Source: Candidatus Eiseniibacteriota bacterium (GTDB taxonomy: Bacteria > Eisenbacteria > RBG-16-71-46). From it: a DNA stretch of 32,079 nucleotides. Shown one piece after another: positions 19,481 through 27,013 of this stretch; position 1 is the first letter of the stretch, and every line of letters starts with the position of its first letter. The notes under the pieces are model-generated. The model saw only the letters and a program-made list of their open reading frames with translations, was not told where the DNA came from and did not search any database. Both the position numbers and the translations under genes were made by a program. The stretch covers positions 1-32,079 of the forward strand of contig JACRPT010000114.1 of assembly GCA_016223045.1 (NCBI GenBank), written 5' to 3'.

Positions 19481-19851
19481 GGAAGGGAGGTCTCGCGCCC
19501 GGCCAGCGGGGTGAAGGTGAAGTGCAGGATGTCGAGCTCGTCGCCGCCTTCGATGTGGAGCGCGTGACCGCAACGCGGGCAGAGCCTGAGCCACGTCCCG
19601 GTCGCGCGCTCGGGGATCTCGCCGCAGCCGGCGCACACCTGGTGCGCGGGGCGCCACTCGATCTCGAGCTGCGAGCCGTCGTCCGGCCCGCCCGATGTCA
19701 CCGCCTGCCAGGCGTAGCGCAGCAGGTCCGGCTCGACGGCCGACCGCTCGCCGACCGCGAGCCGCACGGTGTCGAGCCGCCCGGGCTCGTGCGCGCGGAG
19801 CCGGACCCGGCAGGTCTCGTAGACCTCGGTGGCGATGCTCAACTCGTGCAC
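19477..19851 (-). CDS. hypA: Hydrogenase/urease nickel chaperone HypA
   Basis: Nickel chaperone of 124 aa acting with HypB. It starts MHELSIATEVY; His2 is the conserved nickel ligand. The zinc site is C73-x2-C76 and C91-x2-C94. The start is a GTG at 19851; a purine-rich run containing GGGAGG and GGAGGAG lies directly upstream on the minus strand. First gene of the hypA-hypB-transporter operon, facing the hypFCDE operon from the other side of the toxin-antitoxin pair. Confidence 0.96.
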   Translation of the reverse strand: MHELSIATEVYETCRVRLRAHEPGRLDTVRLAVGERSAVEPDLLRYAWQAVTSGGPDDGSQLEIEWRPAHQVCAGCGEIPERATGTWLRLCPRCGHALHIEGGDELDILHFTFTPLAGRETSLP

Positions 19852-20051
19852 GTCTCCTCCCCTCCCTCACTCCCGCCCGGCGCCCACCGGTGCGGCGCCC
19901 CGGGCGTCATCGCCGCCCCGCGGCCCGGTCCCGACTTCGACCAGCAGCGACTCGACCGCCGCGCGCGCCGTCACGCCCCTGCGCAAGTCCCCTCGACGGA
20001 CCGCGCCCACGGCCACCTCCCTGCGTGTCAGTCCCGGCGGAACGCACTGCA

Positions 20052-20079
20052 AGGCTAGACCCCCATCGGGGGAAGTCAA
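20052..20079 (-). promoter_or_regulatory. Possible hypA operon promoter with a C5/G5 palindrome in the spacer
   Basis: On the minus strand TTGACT (20074-20079) is followed after 16 bases by TAGCCT (20052-20057). The spacer contains CCCCC-GAT-GGGGG (20060-20072), a perfect 5-bp-arm repeat. It lies about 200 bases before hypA and just after the 3' end of the penicillin-binding protein gene. The -10 match is weak. Confidence 0.3.
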
Positions 20080-20110
20080 ACACCGGAACGGCGGATGCCG
20101 CGGCGCACCG

Positions 20111-22540
20111 CTACCGCGCCGAGTCGAGCACCGCCGCGGCCGGCAGCGAGTCGGGCGCCGCGACCGCGCTGCTGTCGCGCGCGGCGAGGCTGTCGGCCGG
20201 CTCGTGGTGCAGCGTGCACGCCGCGCGCGGCGCGGTGCCGGGCAGGAACGGCACGCGCATCACAGGGCAGTCCGGCCGCGCGACGCCGCCGCTCCACGGG
20301 TCGATCCACGCCAGCTCGAGCCCCGCGTCACCCGCGAAGGGCGTGGGCGGAAAGCCCGCGAGCAGGCGGCCCATGATCCCGGCCCACACCGGCAGCGCGG
20401 TCTGCGCGGCCGGGCGGTACAGGCTCGCCGGCGTGTCGTAGCCCACCCACACGCCCGCCGCGACGTCAGGGGTGAAGCCGACGAACCACGCGTCGTCGTA
20501 GTCGTTCGTGGTGCCGGTCTTGCCGCCTACCGGGAAGGTGAACCCGTATCGCGCGCGCAGCGGGTAGGCCACGCCGTAGATCACCACGTCCTCGAGCAGG
20601 CCCGTCATGAGGTCGGCGGTCTCCCCGGGCAGCGCGCGCACCGGCCGCGCCGGCGCGTCGAGCAGGCTTCTTCCCGCGCCGTCCACCACCGCGCGCACCG
20701 GGGTGGGCTCGCGGTGCTGGCCGCGGCCGGGGAACACCGCGTAGGCGCCGGTGAGCGCCAGCAGCGACACCTCGTTGGTGCCGAGCCCGATGCTCGGCAC
20801 CGGCTTGAGCTTCCCCAGCCCGAAGCGCGCGGCGTAGCGCGCCACCACGCCGGCGCCGATCGCCTCGACCAGGTTCGCGGTGGCGACGTTGAGCGACCGG
20901 GCCAGCGCCTTGGCGAGCGTCACCTGCGGGTGGTAGTCGCCCTCGTCGTTGCGCGGCTTCCACACGGTGTCGCCGGCGGCGAACGCGCGGCGCAGGTCGG
21001 GCACCGTCGAGGCCGGGGTGAAGCGCGGCGCGCCGCGCTCGGGATCGAGCGCCGCGGCGTAGACGATGGGCTTGATGGCTGAGCCGGTCTGGCGCTTGGC
21101 CTGCGTGGCGCGGTTGAAGTCGCCGGCCTGGAGCGCGCGCCCGCCGACGATCGCGCGCACCGCGCCGGTCGCGGGCTCGAGCGCCACGAACGCGCCCTGG
21201 AGCGGCTGGCCCCGGCGCCCGCTCCACCGCTCGAGCTGCCCCACCCCGTCCGCGAGCCCGGCCTCGGCCGCGGGCTGCCACGCCAGGTCCATGGTGGTGA
21301 AGATCGCGAGCCCCCAGCGCTCGGCCGCGCGGCGCGGCAGTCGCGCCCCGAGCCAGTCGCGCACGGTGCCGGTGAAGCCCGGGAAGCGCGCGGGCGGGGG
21401 TGGTCCGCGCCGCGCGCGCAGCGGCTCCGTGCGCACCCGCGCCGCGGTAGCGGTGTCGAGCGCGCCGGTCGCGATCATGTCGGCCAGCACCGCGTCGCGC
21501 CGCACCCGCGCCGCGCGCGGGTTGCGGAAGGGCGACCAGGCGTTCGGCGCGGGGATGATGCCGGCCAGCAGCGCGGCCTCGGCCAGGCCCAGCGACTCGG
21601 GCGGCGCGTCGAAGTACCAGCGCGACGCCTCGCCGATGCCCGCGACGCCGCCCGCATCGCTCTGCCCCCAGTAGACGGAGTTCAGGTACATCTCGAGGAT
21701 CTCGTCCTTCGAGAGCAGCAGCTCGAGCCCGACCGCGAGCGCCGCCTCGGACAGCTTGCGACCGAAGGTCCGCTGACGGCCGAGGAACAGCCCGCGCGCG
21801 AGTTGCTGCGTGATGGTGCTCGCGCCCTGGCGCACGCGTCGCGCCTGCACGTTCGCGGCGAGCGCGCGGACGTTGCCCCTGAGGTCGAGCCCGAGGTGGC
21901 TGCGGAAGCGCCGGTCCTCCGCGGCCACCACCGCGTCGCGCACCGCGCGCGGGACGCGCGCGAGCGGCGTCCAGGTGCGCAGCACGCGCTGCGAGTCGGC
22001 GAGCACCGCGATCAGCGCGGGCTCGAGCCGCGGCGGGTGGGCGAGGTCGGGCGGCGCGGCCCCCGGGACGCCGCCCAGCCGCCGCACCGCGGCGAGCCGG
22101 CCGCCCGCGAGCTCGACGCGCACGCGCTCCGGCCCGCCGGCGCCGTCCGGATCCGGCGCCTCGGCGAAGCCGCGCAGCACGATCTCGGCGCCGCGCGGGA
22201 GCCCCGCCCAGGTGCCGGGCTCGCGCGGGGGCCCCGCGACCTCGCGGTAGCCGCGGGCCTCCAGGTGGGCGCGCAGGTATCCGGGCGGGAGCGGGCGCCC
22301 CGGCGAGAGGACCAGGCCGTCCGCGTAGACCCGAGACGGGAAGTTCCACGAGGGCCCCGCGGCGTGGCGCGCGCGCAGAGCGCGCACCTCGAGCGCCAGT
22401 CGCACGAAGCCGGCCAGCGTGGCGAGCAGCAGCACGCCGAGGGCGGCGAGGAGCCTGCGCCGCACGCGGCGCGGGCCGCGTGCGCGGACGACCGGCGCGG
22501 CGGTTCGGACCGGGGGGCAGGCGTCAGGCGGATCGGGCAT
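20111..22540 (-). CDS. Class A penicillin-binding protein, PBP1b-like (bifunctional peptidoglycan synthase)
   Basis: An 809-residue inner-membrane enzyme that polymerises lipid II and cross-links the product. A basic N-terminus and one membrane helix (about 30-50) are followed by a UB2H-like region (WNFPSRVYADGLVL, then LRAHLEARGYREV), which points to the PBP1b type. The GT51 domain has catalytic E208 in AAEDRRF and QGASTITQQLARGLFLGRQR. The transpeptidase domain has nucleophile S487 in TGSAIKP (S-x-x-K), then SLN and KTGTTNDYDDAWFVGF. The C-terminal tail is short and Ala-rich. No clear ribosome-binding site stands before the ATG at 22540. It is a single gene upstream of the hypA operon with a 259-base gap; the KGG gene diverges on the other side. 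Confidence 0.95.
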   Translation of the reverse strand: MPDPPDACPPVRTAAPVVRARGPRRVRRRLLAALGVLLLATLAGFVRLALEVRALRARHAAGPSWNFPSRVYADGLVLSPGRPLPPGYLRAHLEARGYREVAGPPREPGTWAGLPRGAEIVLRGFAEAPDPDGAGGPERVRVELAGGRLAAVRRLGGVPGAAPPDLAHPPRLEPALIAVLADSQRVLRTWTPLARVPRAVRDAVVAAEDRRFRSHLGLDLRGNVRALAANVQARRVRQGASTITQQLARGLFLGRQRTFGRKLSEAALAVGLELLLSKDEILEMYLNSVYWGQSDAGGVAGIGEASRWYFDAPPESLGLAEAALLAGIIPAPNAWSPFRNPRAARVRRDAVLADMIATGALDTATAARVRTEPLRARRGPPPPARFPGFTGTVRDWLGARLPRRAAERWGLAIFTTMDLAWQPAAEAGLADGVGQLERWSGRRGQPLQGAFVALEPATGAVRAIVGGRALQAGDFNRATQAKRQTGSAIKPIVYAAALDPERGAPRFTPASTVPDLRRAFAAGDTVWKPRNDEGDYHPQVTLAKALARSLNVATANLVEAIGAGVVARYAARFGLGKLKPVPSIGLGTNEVSLLALTGAYAVFPGRGQHREPTPVRAVVDGAGRSLLDAPARPVRALPGETADLMTGLLEDVVIYGVAYPLRARYGFTFPVGGKTGTTNDYDDAWFVGFTPDVAAGVWVGYDTPASLYRPAAQTALPVWAGIMGRLLAGFPPTPFAGDAGLELAWIDPWSGGVARPDCPVMRVPFLPGTAPRAACTLHHEPADSLAARDSSAVAAPDSLPAAAVLDSAR

Positions 22541-22723
22541 GGGGTCGGGGATGCGAAGCGGGTGCGGGCAAGGTGGTCGGTCCGCCGCCGGTGCGGCGGC
22601 GTCTCGGGGTCGGTCGTGACGGGGGCCGGCGCCGCCCGCCCGCGGGCCGGGAGCCCGGGATTATAGCCTGCGGGCGCCGTGCCGCGCCGGGCGCCTCCGG
22701 GCGACGCCCCGACTTGCAGGAGA

Positions 22724-22761
22724 CCTGTGGAATCGTCCGGAGAGCCGGTGTCATCCACAGG
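22724..22761. promoter_or_regulatory. Inverted repeat before the KGG-protein gene
   Basis: CCTGTGGA (22724-22731) and TCCACAGG (22754-22761) are exact reverse complements, 22 bases apart. They lie in the 274-base divergent spacer between the PBP gene and the KGG gene, about 55 bases before the latter. This may be an operator or a leader hairpin. No convincing -35/-10 pair was found around it. Confidence 0.4.
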
Positions 22762-22814
22762 GGTGCCGCGACCTGCGGCGGGGCCGCGTTCGGGGTGGAA
22801 GGAGGTCGGTGACC

Positions 22815-23126
22815 ATGACGAGCACCGGGAGACGCGGGTTCGCCGCGCTGGACCGCGAGAGGCAGCGCGAGATCGCCAGCAAGGGCGGACGTGCCGCACA
22901 CGATAAGGGGACGGCCCACGAGTTCACGCCCGACGAGGCCCGCGAGGCCGGCCGCAGGGGCGGCGTCGCCGTGAGCCGCGACCGCGAGCACATGTCCCGC
23001 ATCGGCAGGGAGGGCGGCCTGAGCTCGCGTGGCGGACGCCGTCACGCTGGCGCCCGCTCGGGGGAAGAGCGCCCGGCGCGGGACGGCGAAGGCCCGGCCG
23101 CGGCGCCGGCCCGAACGGGCACCTAG
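22815..23126 (+). CDS. KGG-repeat stress protein (GsiB/YciG-like)
   Basis: A 103-residue, very hydrophilic protein. Residues about 8-70 follow the KGG family: GFAALDRERQREIASKGGRA, then AHDKGTAHEFTPDEAREAGR, RGGVAVSRDREHMSRIGREG. Such proteins are induced by general stress or desiccation in several bacteria; their molecular role is not settled. The C-terminal 30 residues are low-complexity Ala/Gly/Arg. The ATG at 22815 is chosen because AAGGAGG (22799-22805) is nine bases upstream; a GTG at 22809 would be too close to it. Confidence 0.85.
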   Translation: MTSTGRRGFAALDRERQREIASKGGRAAHDKGTAHEFTPDEAREAGRRGGVAVSRDREHMSRIGREGGLSSRGGRRHAGARSGEERPARDGEGPAAAPARTGT

Positions 23127-23364
23127 CGTCCAGAACCAGCTTGGCGGCACGCCCCGTCCGGTGCACACTGATGGCGGCCAGTGAAGCCGCCGTCCCCCGC
23201 GGAGGCCGCTCCCGCGCGGTCCGGCGGCACGTTCCGGTCTCTGGGTGCCCGTCGGGCCCGGCGGGCCGGCCCCTCGACCCTCGGAAGCCCCCTCGGATGT
23301 CCCGCACCGTCTTCGAGCCATGCGTCACCAGGGCCCCGGCGCCGCCGCGCGGGAGGGCCCGGCG

Positions 23365-25326
23365 GTGAGCACGCCGATCCGCGTCCTGTTCGTCGAGGAC
23401 TCGCGCGAGGACGTGGAGCTGGTGCTCCACGAGCTCGAGCGCGGCGGCTTCGCCGTGGACCACGGCGTGGTGGACACCGCGCCGGCGTTGCGCGCGGCGC
23501 TCGCCGCCCGCGCCTGGGACATCGTCATCGCCGACCACTCGATGCCGCGCTTCGACGCCCCGGCCGCGCTGGAGCTTCTCAAGGCGAACGGCAGCGACCT
23601 GCCGTTCATCGTGGTCTCGGGCCACATCGGCGAGGAGCTGGCGGTGGCCTGCATGAAGGCGGGCGCGCACGACTACATCGGCAAGGGCCACCTCGCGCGC
23701 CTGGTGCCGGCGATCGCGCGCGAGCTGCGCGATGCCGAGCAGCGGCGCCAGCGGCGCGCCGCCGAGGAGGCGCTGCGTTCCAGCGAGGAGCGGTACCGGC
23801 TGCTGGTCGAGAACGCCGCCGACCTCATCACCGTGCTGGACGGCGAGGGCCGCTACGTGTTCGCCAGCCCCTCGATCCGGCGCATGCTCGGATACGAGCC
23901 CGAGGCGCTGATCGGGACGGACGCGCTGGACCTGATCCACCCCGAGGACGCGGAGCGCGTTCGGGCGGCGATGGCGGAGGTGCTGGGCGGCACCCCCAGC
24001 TCGCTCACCGGGCTGCGCGTGCGCCACCGGGACGGCTCCTGGCGCACCATCGAGGGCAGCGGTTCACGCCTCGTGGACCGCGAGGGCCGGCCCTTCCTCA
24101 TCGCGACCGCGCGCGACATCACCGAGCGCGTCCAGCTCGAGCTGCAGCTCAACCAGTCGCAGAAGATGGAGGCGGTCGGCCGCCTGGCGGGCGGCGTGGC
24201 GCACGACTTCAACAACCTGCTGACGGTGATCCTGGGCTACGGCAACCTGCTGCTGGACCAGCTCACGGAGAACCCGCTGCTGTCCGAGGAAGTGGAGGAG
24301 ATCAAGCGGGCCGCGACGCGCGCCGCCACGCTCACGCAGCAACTGCTGGCGTTCAGCCGCAAGCAGGTGCTCTCGCTGCGCGTGCTCGATCTGAACGCGG
24401 TTGTGGACGGCATGAACCTCATGCTCAAGCGCCTGGTCGGCGAGAACGTCCGGCTCGAGATGCGGCTCGACCACGCGCTCGGCCGCGTCAAGGTGGACCC
24501 CGGGCAGATCGAGCAGGTGGTGATGAATCTGGCGGTCAACGCGAGCGACGCCATGCCCGACGGCGGGCACCTGCTGGTCGAGACCTCGAACGTCGAGCTC
24601 GACAACTCCTACGCGCGCCGCCGCGCGGTGACGCCGGGCCGCTACGTGATGCTGGCCGTCACGGACACCGGCATCGGCATGGACGAGGCCACCCAGGCGC
24701 GGCTGTTCGAGCCGTTCTTCACCACCAAGGAGCCGGGCAAGGGCACCGGCCTCGGGCTCTCGACGGTCTATGGGATCGTGCGCCAGTGCGGCGGCAACAT
24801 CTTCGTCTACAGCGAGCCGGGGAAGGGGAGCAGCTTCAAGATCTACCTCCCGCGGGTGGACGAGCCCGCCGCGGCCCGCGAGGGCCCGCCGCCGCCGCGC
24901 GGCGGCACGCGCGGGACCGAGACCGTGCTGCTGGTGGAGGACGAGCCGCTGGTGCGCAGCTACGTCCACGACGTCCTGCGCAAGAACGGCTACCGGGTGC
25001 TCGAGGTCCCCAACGGCGACGAGGCGATCGGGCGGTCCGCGGGCCACCGGGAGCCGATCCACATCCTGGTGACCGACGTGGTGATGCCGGGGATCAGTGG
25101 CCTGGACCTGGCGAAGCAGCTCGCCGGCTCGCGGCCCGGGTTGCGCGTGCTCTACCTCTCCGGCTACACCGGCGACCTGGTGGAGCAGCAGGGGGTGCTC
25201 GAGCCCGGCTCGGCCTTCCTGCAGAAGCCCTTCACGCCGGACGCCCTGCTCCGCAAGGTCCGCGAGCTGCTCGACGCGCCGCTCCACCGGGGGAAGCCGG
25301 CCCGGCGAGCGGCTGCCCGGGGCTGA
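23365..25326 (+). CDS. Soluble hybrid histidine kinase (REC-PAS-HisKA-HATPase-REC)
   Basis: A 653-residue cytoplasmic kinase without membrane helices. The N-terminal receiver starts VLFVEDSREDVELV, with acceptor D57 in IADHSMP. A PAS domain (about 145-260) begins EERYRLLVENAADLITVLDG. HisKA has H280 in GGVAHDFNNLLT; the ATPase domain has NLAVNASDAM, DTGIGMD and GTGLGLS. The C-terminal receiver has D571 in VTDVVMP and FLQKPF. The kinase-plus-receiver half is closely similar to that of the kinase at 6775-8742, so the two are paralogues. The GTG at 23365 follows GGGAGGG and places the receiver at residue 5; the frame is open further upstream but that part looks unrelated to any domain. No response-regulator gene is nearby. 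Confidence 0.92.
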   Translation: MSTPIRVLFVEDSREDVELVLHELERGGFAVDHGVVDTAPALRAALAARAWDIVIADHSMPRFDAPAALELLKANGSDLPFIVVSGHIGEELAVACMKAGAHDYIGKGHLARLVPAIARELRDAEQRRQRRAAEEALRSSEERYRLLVENAADLITVLDGEGRYVFASPSIRRMLGYEPEALIGTDALDLIHPEDAERVRAAMAEVLGGTPSSLTGLRVRHRDGSWRTIEGSGSRLVDREGRPFLIATARDITERVQLELQLNQSQKMEAVGRLAGGVAHDFNNLLTVILGYGNLLLDQLTENPLLSEEVEEIKRAATRAATLTQQLLAFSRKQVLSLRVLDLNAVVDGMNLMLKRLVGENVRLEMRLDHALGRVKVDPGQIEQVVMNLAVNASDAMPDGGHLLVETSNVELDNSYARRRAVTPGRYVMLAVTDTGIGMDEATQARLFEPFFTTKEPGKGTGLGLSTVYGIVRQCGGNIFVYSEPGKGSSFKIYLPRVDEPAAAREGPPPPRGGTRGTETVLLVEDEPLVRSYVHDVLRKNGYRVLEVPNGDEAIGRSAGHREPIHILVTDVVMPGISGLDLAKQLAGSRPGLRVLYLSGYTGDLVEQQGVLEPGSAFLQKPFTPDALLRKVRELLDAPLHRGKPARRAAARG

Positions 25327-25627
25327 ACGCGACCGGTCCGCTCCGCGGCATCCCGCGGGGCGATGCCCGCGCGGCGTCGCCGGCGCAGGGGTTCGCCCGC
25401 GCGGCCGGACAGGGTCGCGCCGGGTCACGCCGCGCCGCGCCGGGGTCCTGAGAGGGATTCCATGCGGACTCGAAACCCCCTTTCCACCCCTGCTGCACGC
25501 TTTTTCACTGGCAAGTCCCTTGCGAGTTTTGACAGAATCGTGACCTCGTGACCGGGCCGGGAGCGGCGGGGCATTCTCCGCCGGCGCCGCGGTCGCGTGG
25601 GACGGTTCTCACCCCTGGAGGACTCTC
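25327..25627. other. Intergenic region before the metalloprotease gene
   Basis: No gene is seen here. The right half (about 25480-25555) is clearly less GC-rich than its surroundings. It contains a T-run, the sigma-54-like promoter described separately, and an exact TTGACA (25529-25534) that lacks a good -10 partner. GGAGGA at 25617-25622 is the ribosome-binding site of the next gene. Confidence 0.7.
25509..25523 (+). promoter_or_regulatory. Sigma-54 (RpoN)-type promoter for the metalloprotease
   Basis: TGGCAAG-TCCC-TTGC has the invariant GG and GC elements with the required ten bases between them. It differs from the TGGCACG-N4-TTGC consensus at one core position. Transcription would start near 25535, about 90 bases before the ATG. 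A short GCAAG-TCC-CTTGC hairpin overlaps the same bases and is followed by a T-run, so a weak terminator for the upstream kinase is an alternative reading. Confidence 0.5.
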
Positions 25628-26860
25628 ATGAAGAGTCGGCTTCTGCTTCCCGCAGCGCTCACCGTCGCCATGCTGCTGGCCTGTGCCGCCGCATTCGCGG
25701 CCAGGCCTCCAATCGACTACCCCGAAGGCCCCGGCGGCCCGTTCGGGGACGTCGAGCTGTCGCGCTGCGCCACGCCCGAGCCCACCGTCGCCGAGATGAA
25801 CCGCGTGCAGGCCGCGCTCAAGCGCTACGTGGACGAGCTCGGGGTGCAGGCGGTCGGGGGGCAGATCAAGGTCGCCTTCCACGTGATCTACTCGGGCACC
25901 ACCGGCAACATCCCGCAGTCCCAGATCGACGCCCAGATCGCCGAGCTCAACAAGGCCTACGCGGGCTACTACGGCGGCGTCAACACCGGCTACACGTTCG
26001 TGCTCGCGAGCGTGGACCGCAAGAACAGCAGCTCGTGGTTCAAGATGACGCCGGGCAGCGGCGCCGAGAAGAACGCCAAGAACGCGCTGGCCATCGATCC
26101 CGCGCACCGGCTCAACCTCTACACCTGCAAGCCGGGGCAGAACCTGCTCGGCTGGGCCTACTTCCCCTGGTCGTACGCCGAGAGCAACAAGATGCACGGC
26201 GTCGTATTCCACTACGGCTCGGTGCCGGGCGGCTACCTGTCGCCCTACAACCTGGGCGGCACCGCGGACCACGAGGTCGGCCACTACCTCGGCCTCTATC
26301 ACACGTTCCAGGGCGGCTGCACCGATCCCAACGACTACGTGTCCGACACGCCGCAGGAGGGCACCTCGACCGCGGGCTGCCCGACCAACAAGGACACCTG
26401 CCCGGCGGCGGGGGCCGATCCGGTCCACAACTACATGGACTACTCGGACGACGTCTGCTACACGCAGTTCACAGCCGGCCAGGACGCGCGCATGGACCAG
26501 ATGGTGCCGACGTATCGGCCGAGCCTGCTGAACGCGGCGGTGGCGCAGCAGATCTCCGGCCCCGACGCCGACCCGGCGGGCGTGCCGTCGCTGAAGGGTG
26601 GCGTGGCGTTCCGCGGCGCGTTCCCCAACCCGTTCTCCGGTCAGACCGTGCTGCGCTTCGCGCTGCCGCGCGCGGCGAGCGTGTCGCTCAGGGTCTACAG
26701 CATCACCGGCCAGCTGGTGCGCAATCTGGTGGACGGAGAGCAGGCAGCGGGTGAGCGCACGGTGCTGTTCGAGGCCGGCGACCTCCCGGCGGGGATGTAC
26801 TTCGCGGTGCTGAAGGTCGGCGCCACGCAGGCGAGCCGCAGCGTCATCCTGGTGCGGTAG
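25628..26860 (+). CDS. Secreted M43-family (pappalysin-type) zinc metalloprotease with C-terminal sorting-like domain
   Basis: A 410-residue exported protease. The signal peptide ends about AAFAA. The zinc site HEVGHYLGLYH places H215, E216, H219 and H225 as ligands and base; the later NYMDYSDD is the Met-turn, with surrounding cysteines (CTDPND, CPTNKDTC, DDVCY) as in cytophagalysin-like M43 enzymes. The last 85 residues form a separate beta domain: FPNPFSG, then SVSLRVYSITGQLVRNLVDG and LPAGMYFAVLKV. This pattern is annotated as FlgD-like or T9SS type A sorting domain in FCB-group bacteria. The ATG has GGAGGA five bases upstream. A sigma-54-type promoter precedes it and a strong terminator follows. 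Its substrate is unknown. Confidence 0.92.
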   Translation: MKSRLLLPAALTVAMLLACAAAFAARPPIDYPEGPGGPFGDVELSRCATPEPTVAEMNRVQAALKRYVDELGVQAVGGQIKVAFHVIYSGTTGNIPQSQIDAQIAELNKAYAGYYGGVNTGYTFVLASVDRKNSSSWFKMTPGSGAEKNAKNALAIDPAHRLNLYTCKPGQNLLGWAYFPWSYAESNKMHGVVFHYGSVPGGYLSPYNLGGTADHEVGHYLGLYHTFQGGCTDPNDYVSDTPQEGTSTAGCPTNKDTCPAAGADPVHNYMDYSDDVCYTQFTAGQDARMDQMVPTYRPSLLNAAVAQQISGPDADPAGVPSLKGGVAFRGAFPNPFSGQTVLRFALPRAASVSLRVYSITGQLVRNLVDGEQAAGERTVLFEAGDLPAGMYFAVLKVGATQASRSVILVR

Positions 26861-26880
26861 TCGCGATCCTCATCCGAAGC

Positions 26881-26917
26881 GCGAGCGGGGCCGGTCCCAC
26901 GACCGGCCCCGTTCGTC
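26881..26917 (+). terminator. Strong terminator hairpin after the metalloprotease gene
   Basis: Perfect 11-bp arms CGGGGCCGGTC (26886-26896) and GACCGGCCCCG (26901-26911) enclose a CCAC loop. Five further pairs, including two G-U, extend the stem at its base, and TTCGTCT follows. It begins about 20 bases after the stop codon. Confidence 0.65.
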
Positions 26918-27012
26918 TCGTGCGTGTGGATGAGGAGAAGTGCGGCGACCGCGACGGGCCCGGGACGAGAGGGCCGGTTCGTTTCGCGCACGTGGATGTG
27001 GCAGAGTGCTGC
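26911..27012 (+). repeat. Two diverged copies of a ~36-bp unit downstream of the terminator
   Basis: The stretch 26911-26946 (from GTTCGTCTCGTGCG to AAGTGCGGC) aligns without gaps to 26977-27012 (from GTTCGTTTCGCGCA to GAGTGCTGC) at about 27 of 36 bases. The G/C-rich bases before each copy also resemble one another. The second copy runs up to the start of the next gene. Confidence 0.5.
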
Positions 27013-27013
27013 C

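Noticed and set aside
19867-20079. 70-codon frame between the PBP gene and hypA, ending just before the hypA ribosome-binding site
   Set aside because: Its TTG start coincides with a TTGACT promoter-like hexamer. It has no ribosome-binding site or family match and is Arg/Gly-rich like chance frames here.
22716-22729. GCAGGAGACCTGTG resembles the 3' box of a cobalamin riboswitch
   Set aside because: The other conserved elements, including the GCCACTG-type box, are absent upstream, and the following gene is a KGG stress protein.
22751-22760. TCATCCACA resembles a DnaA box
   Set aside because: It is a single near-match that is part of an inverted repeat; there is no cluster of boxes and no replication genes nearby.
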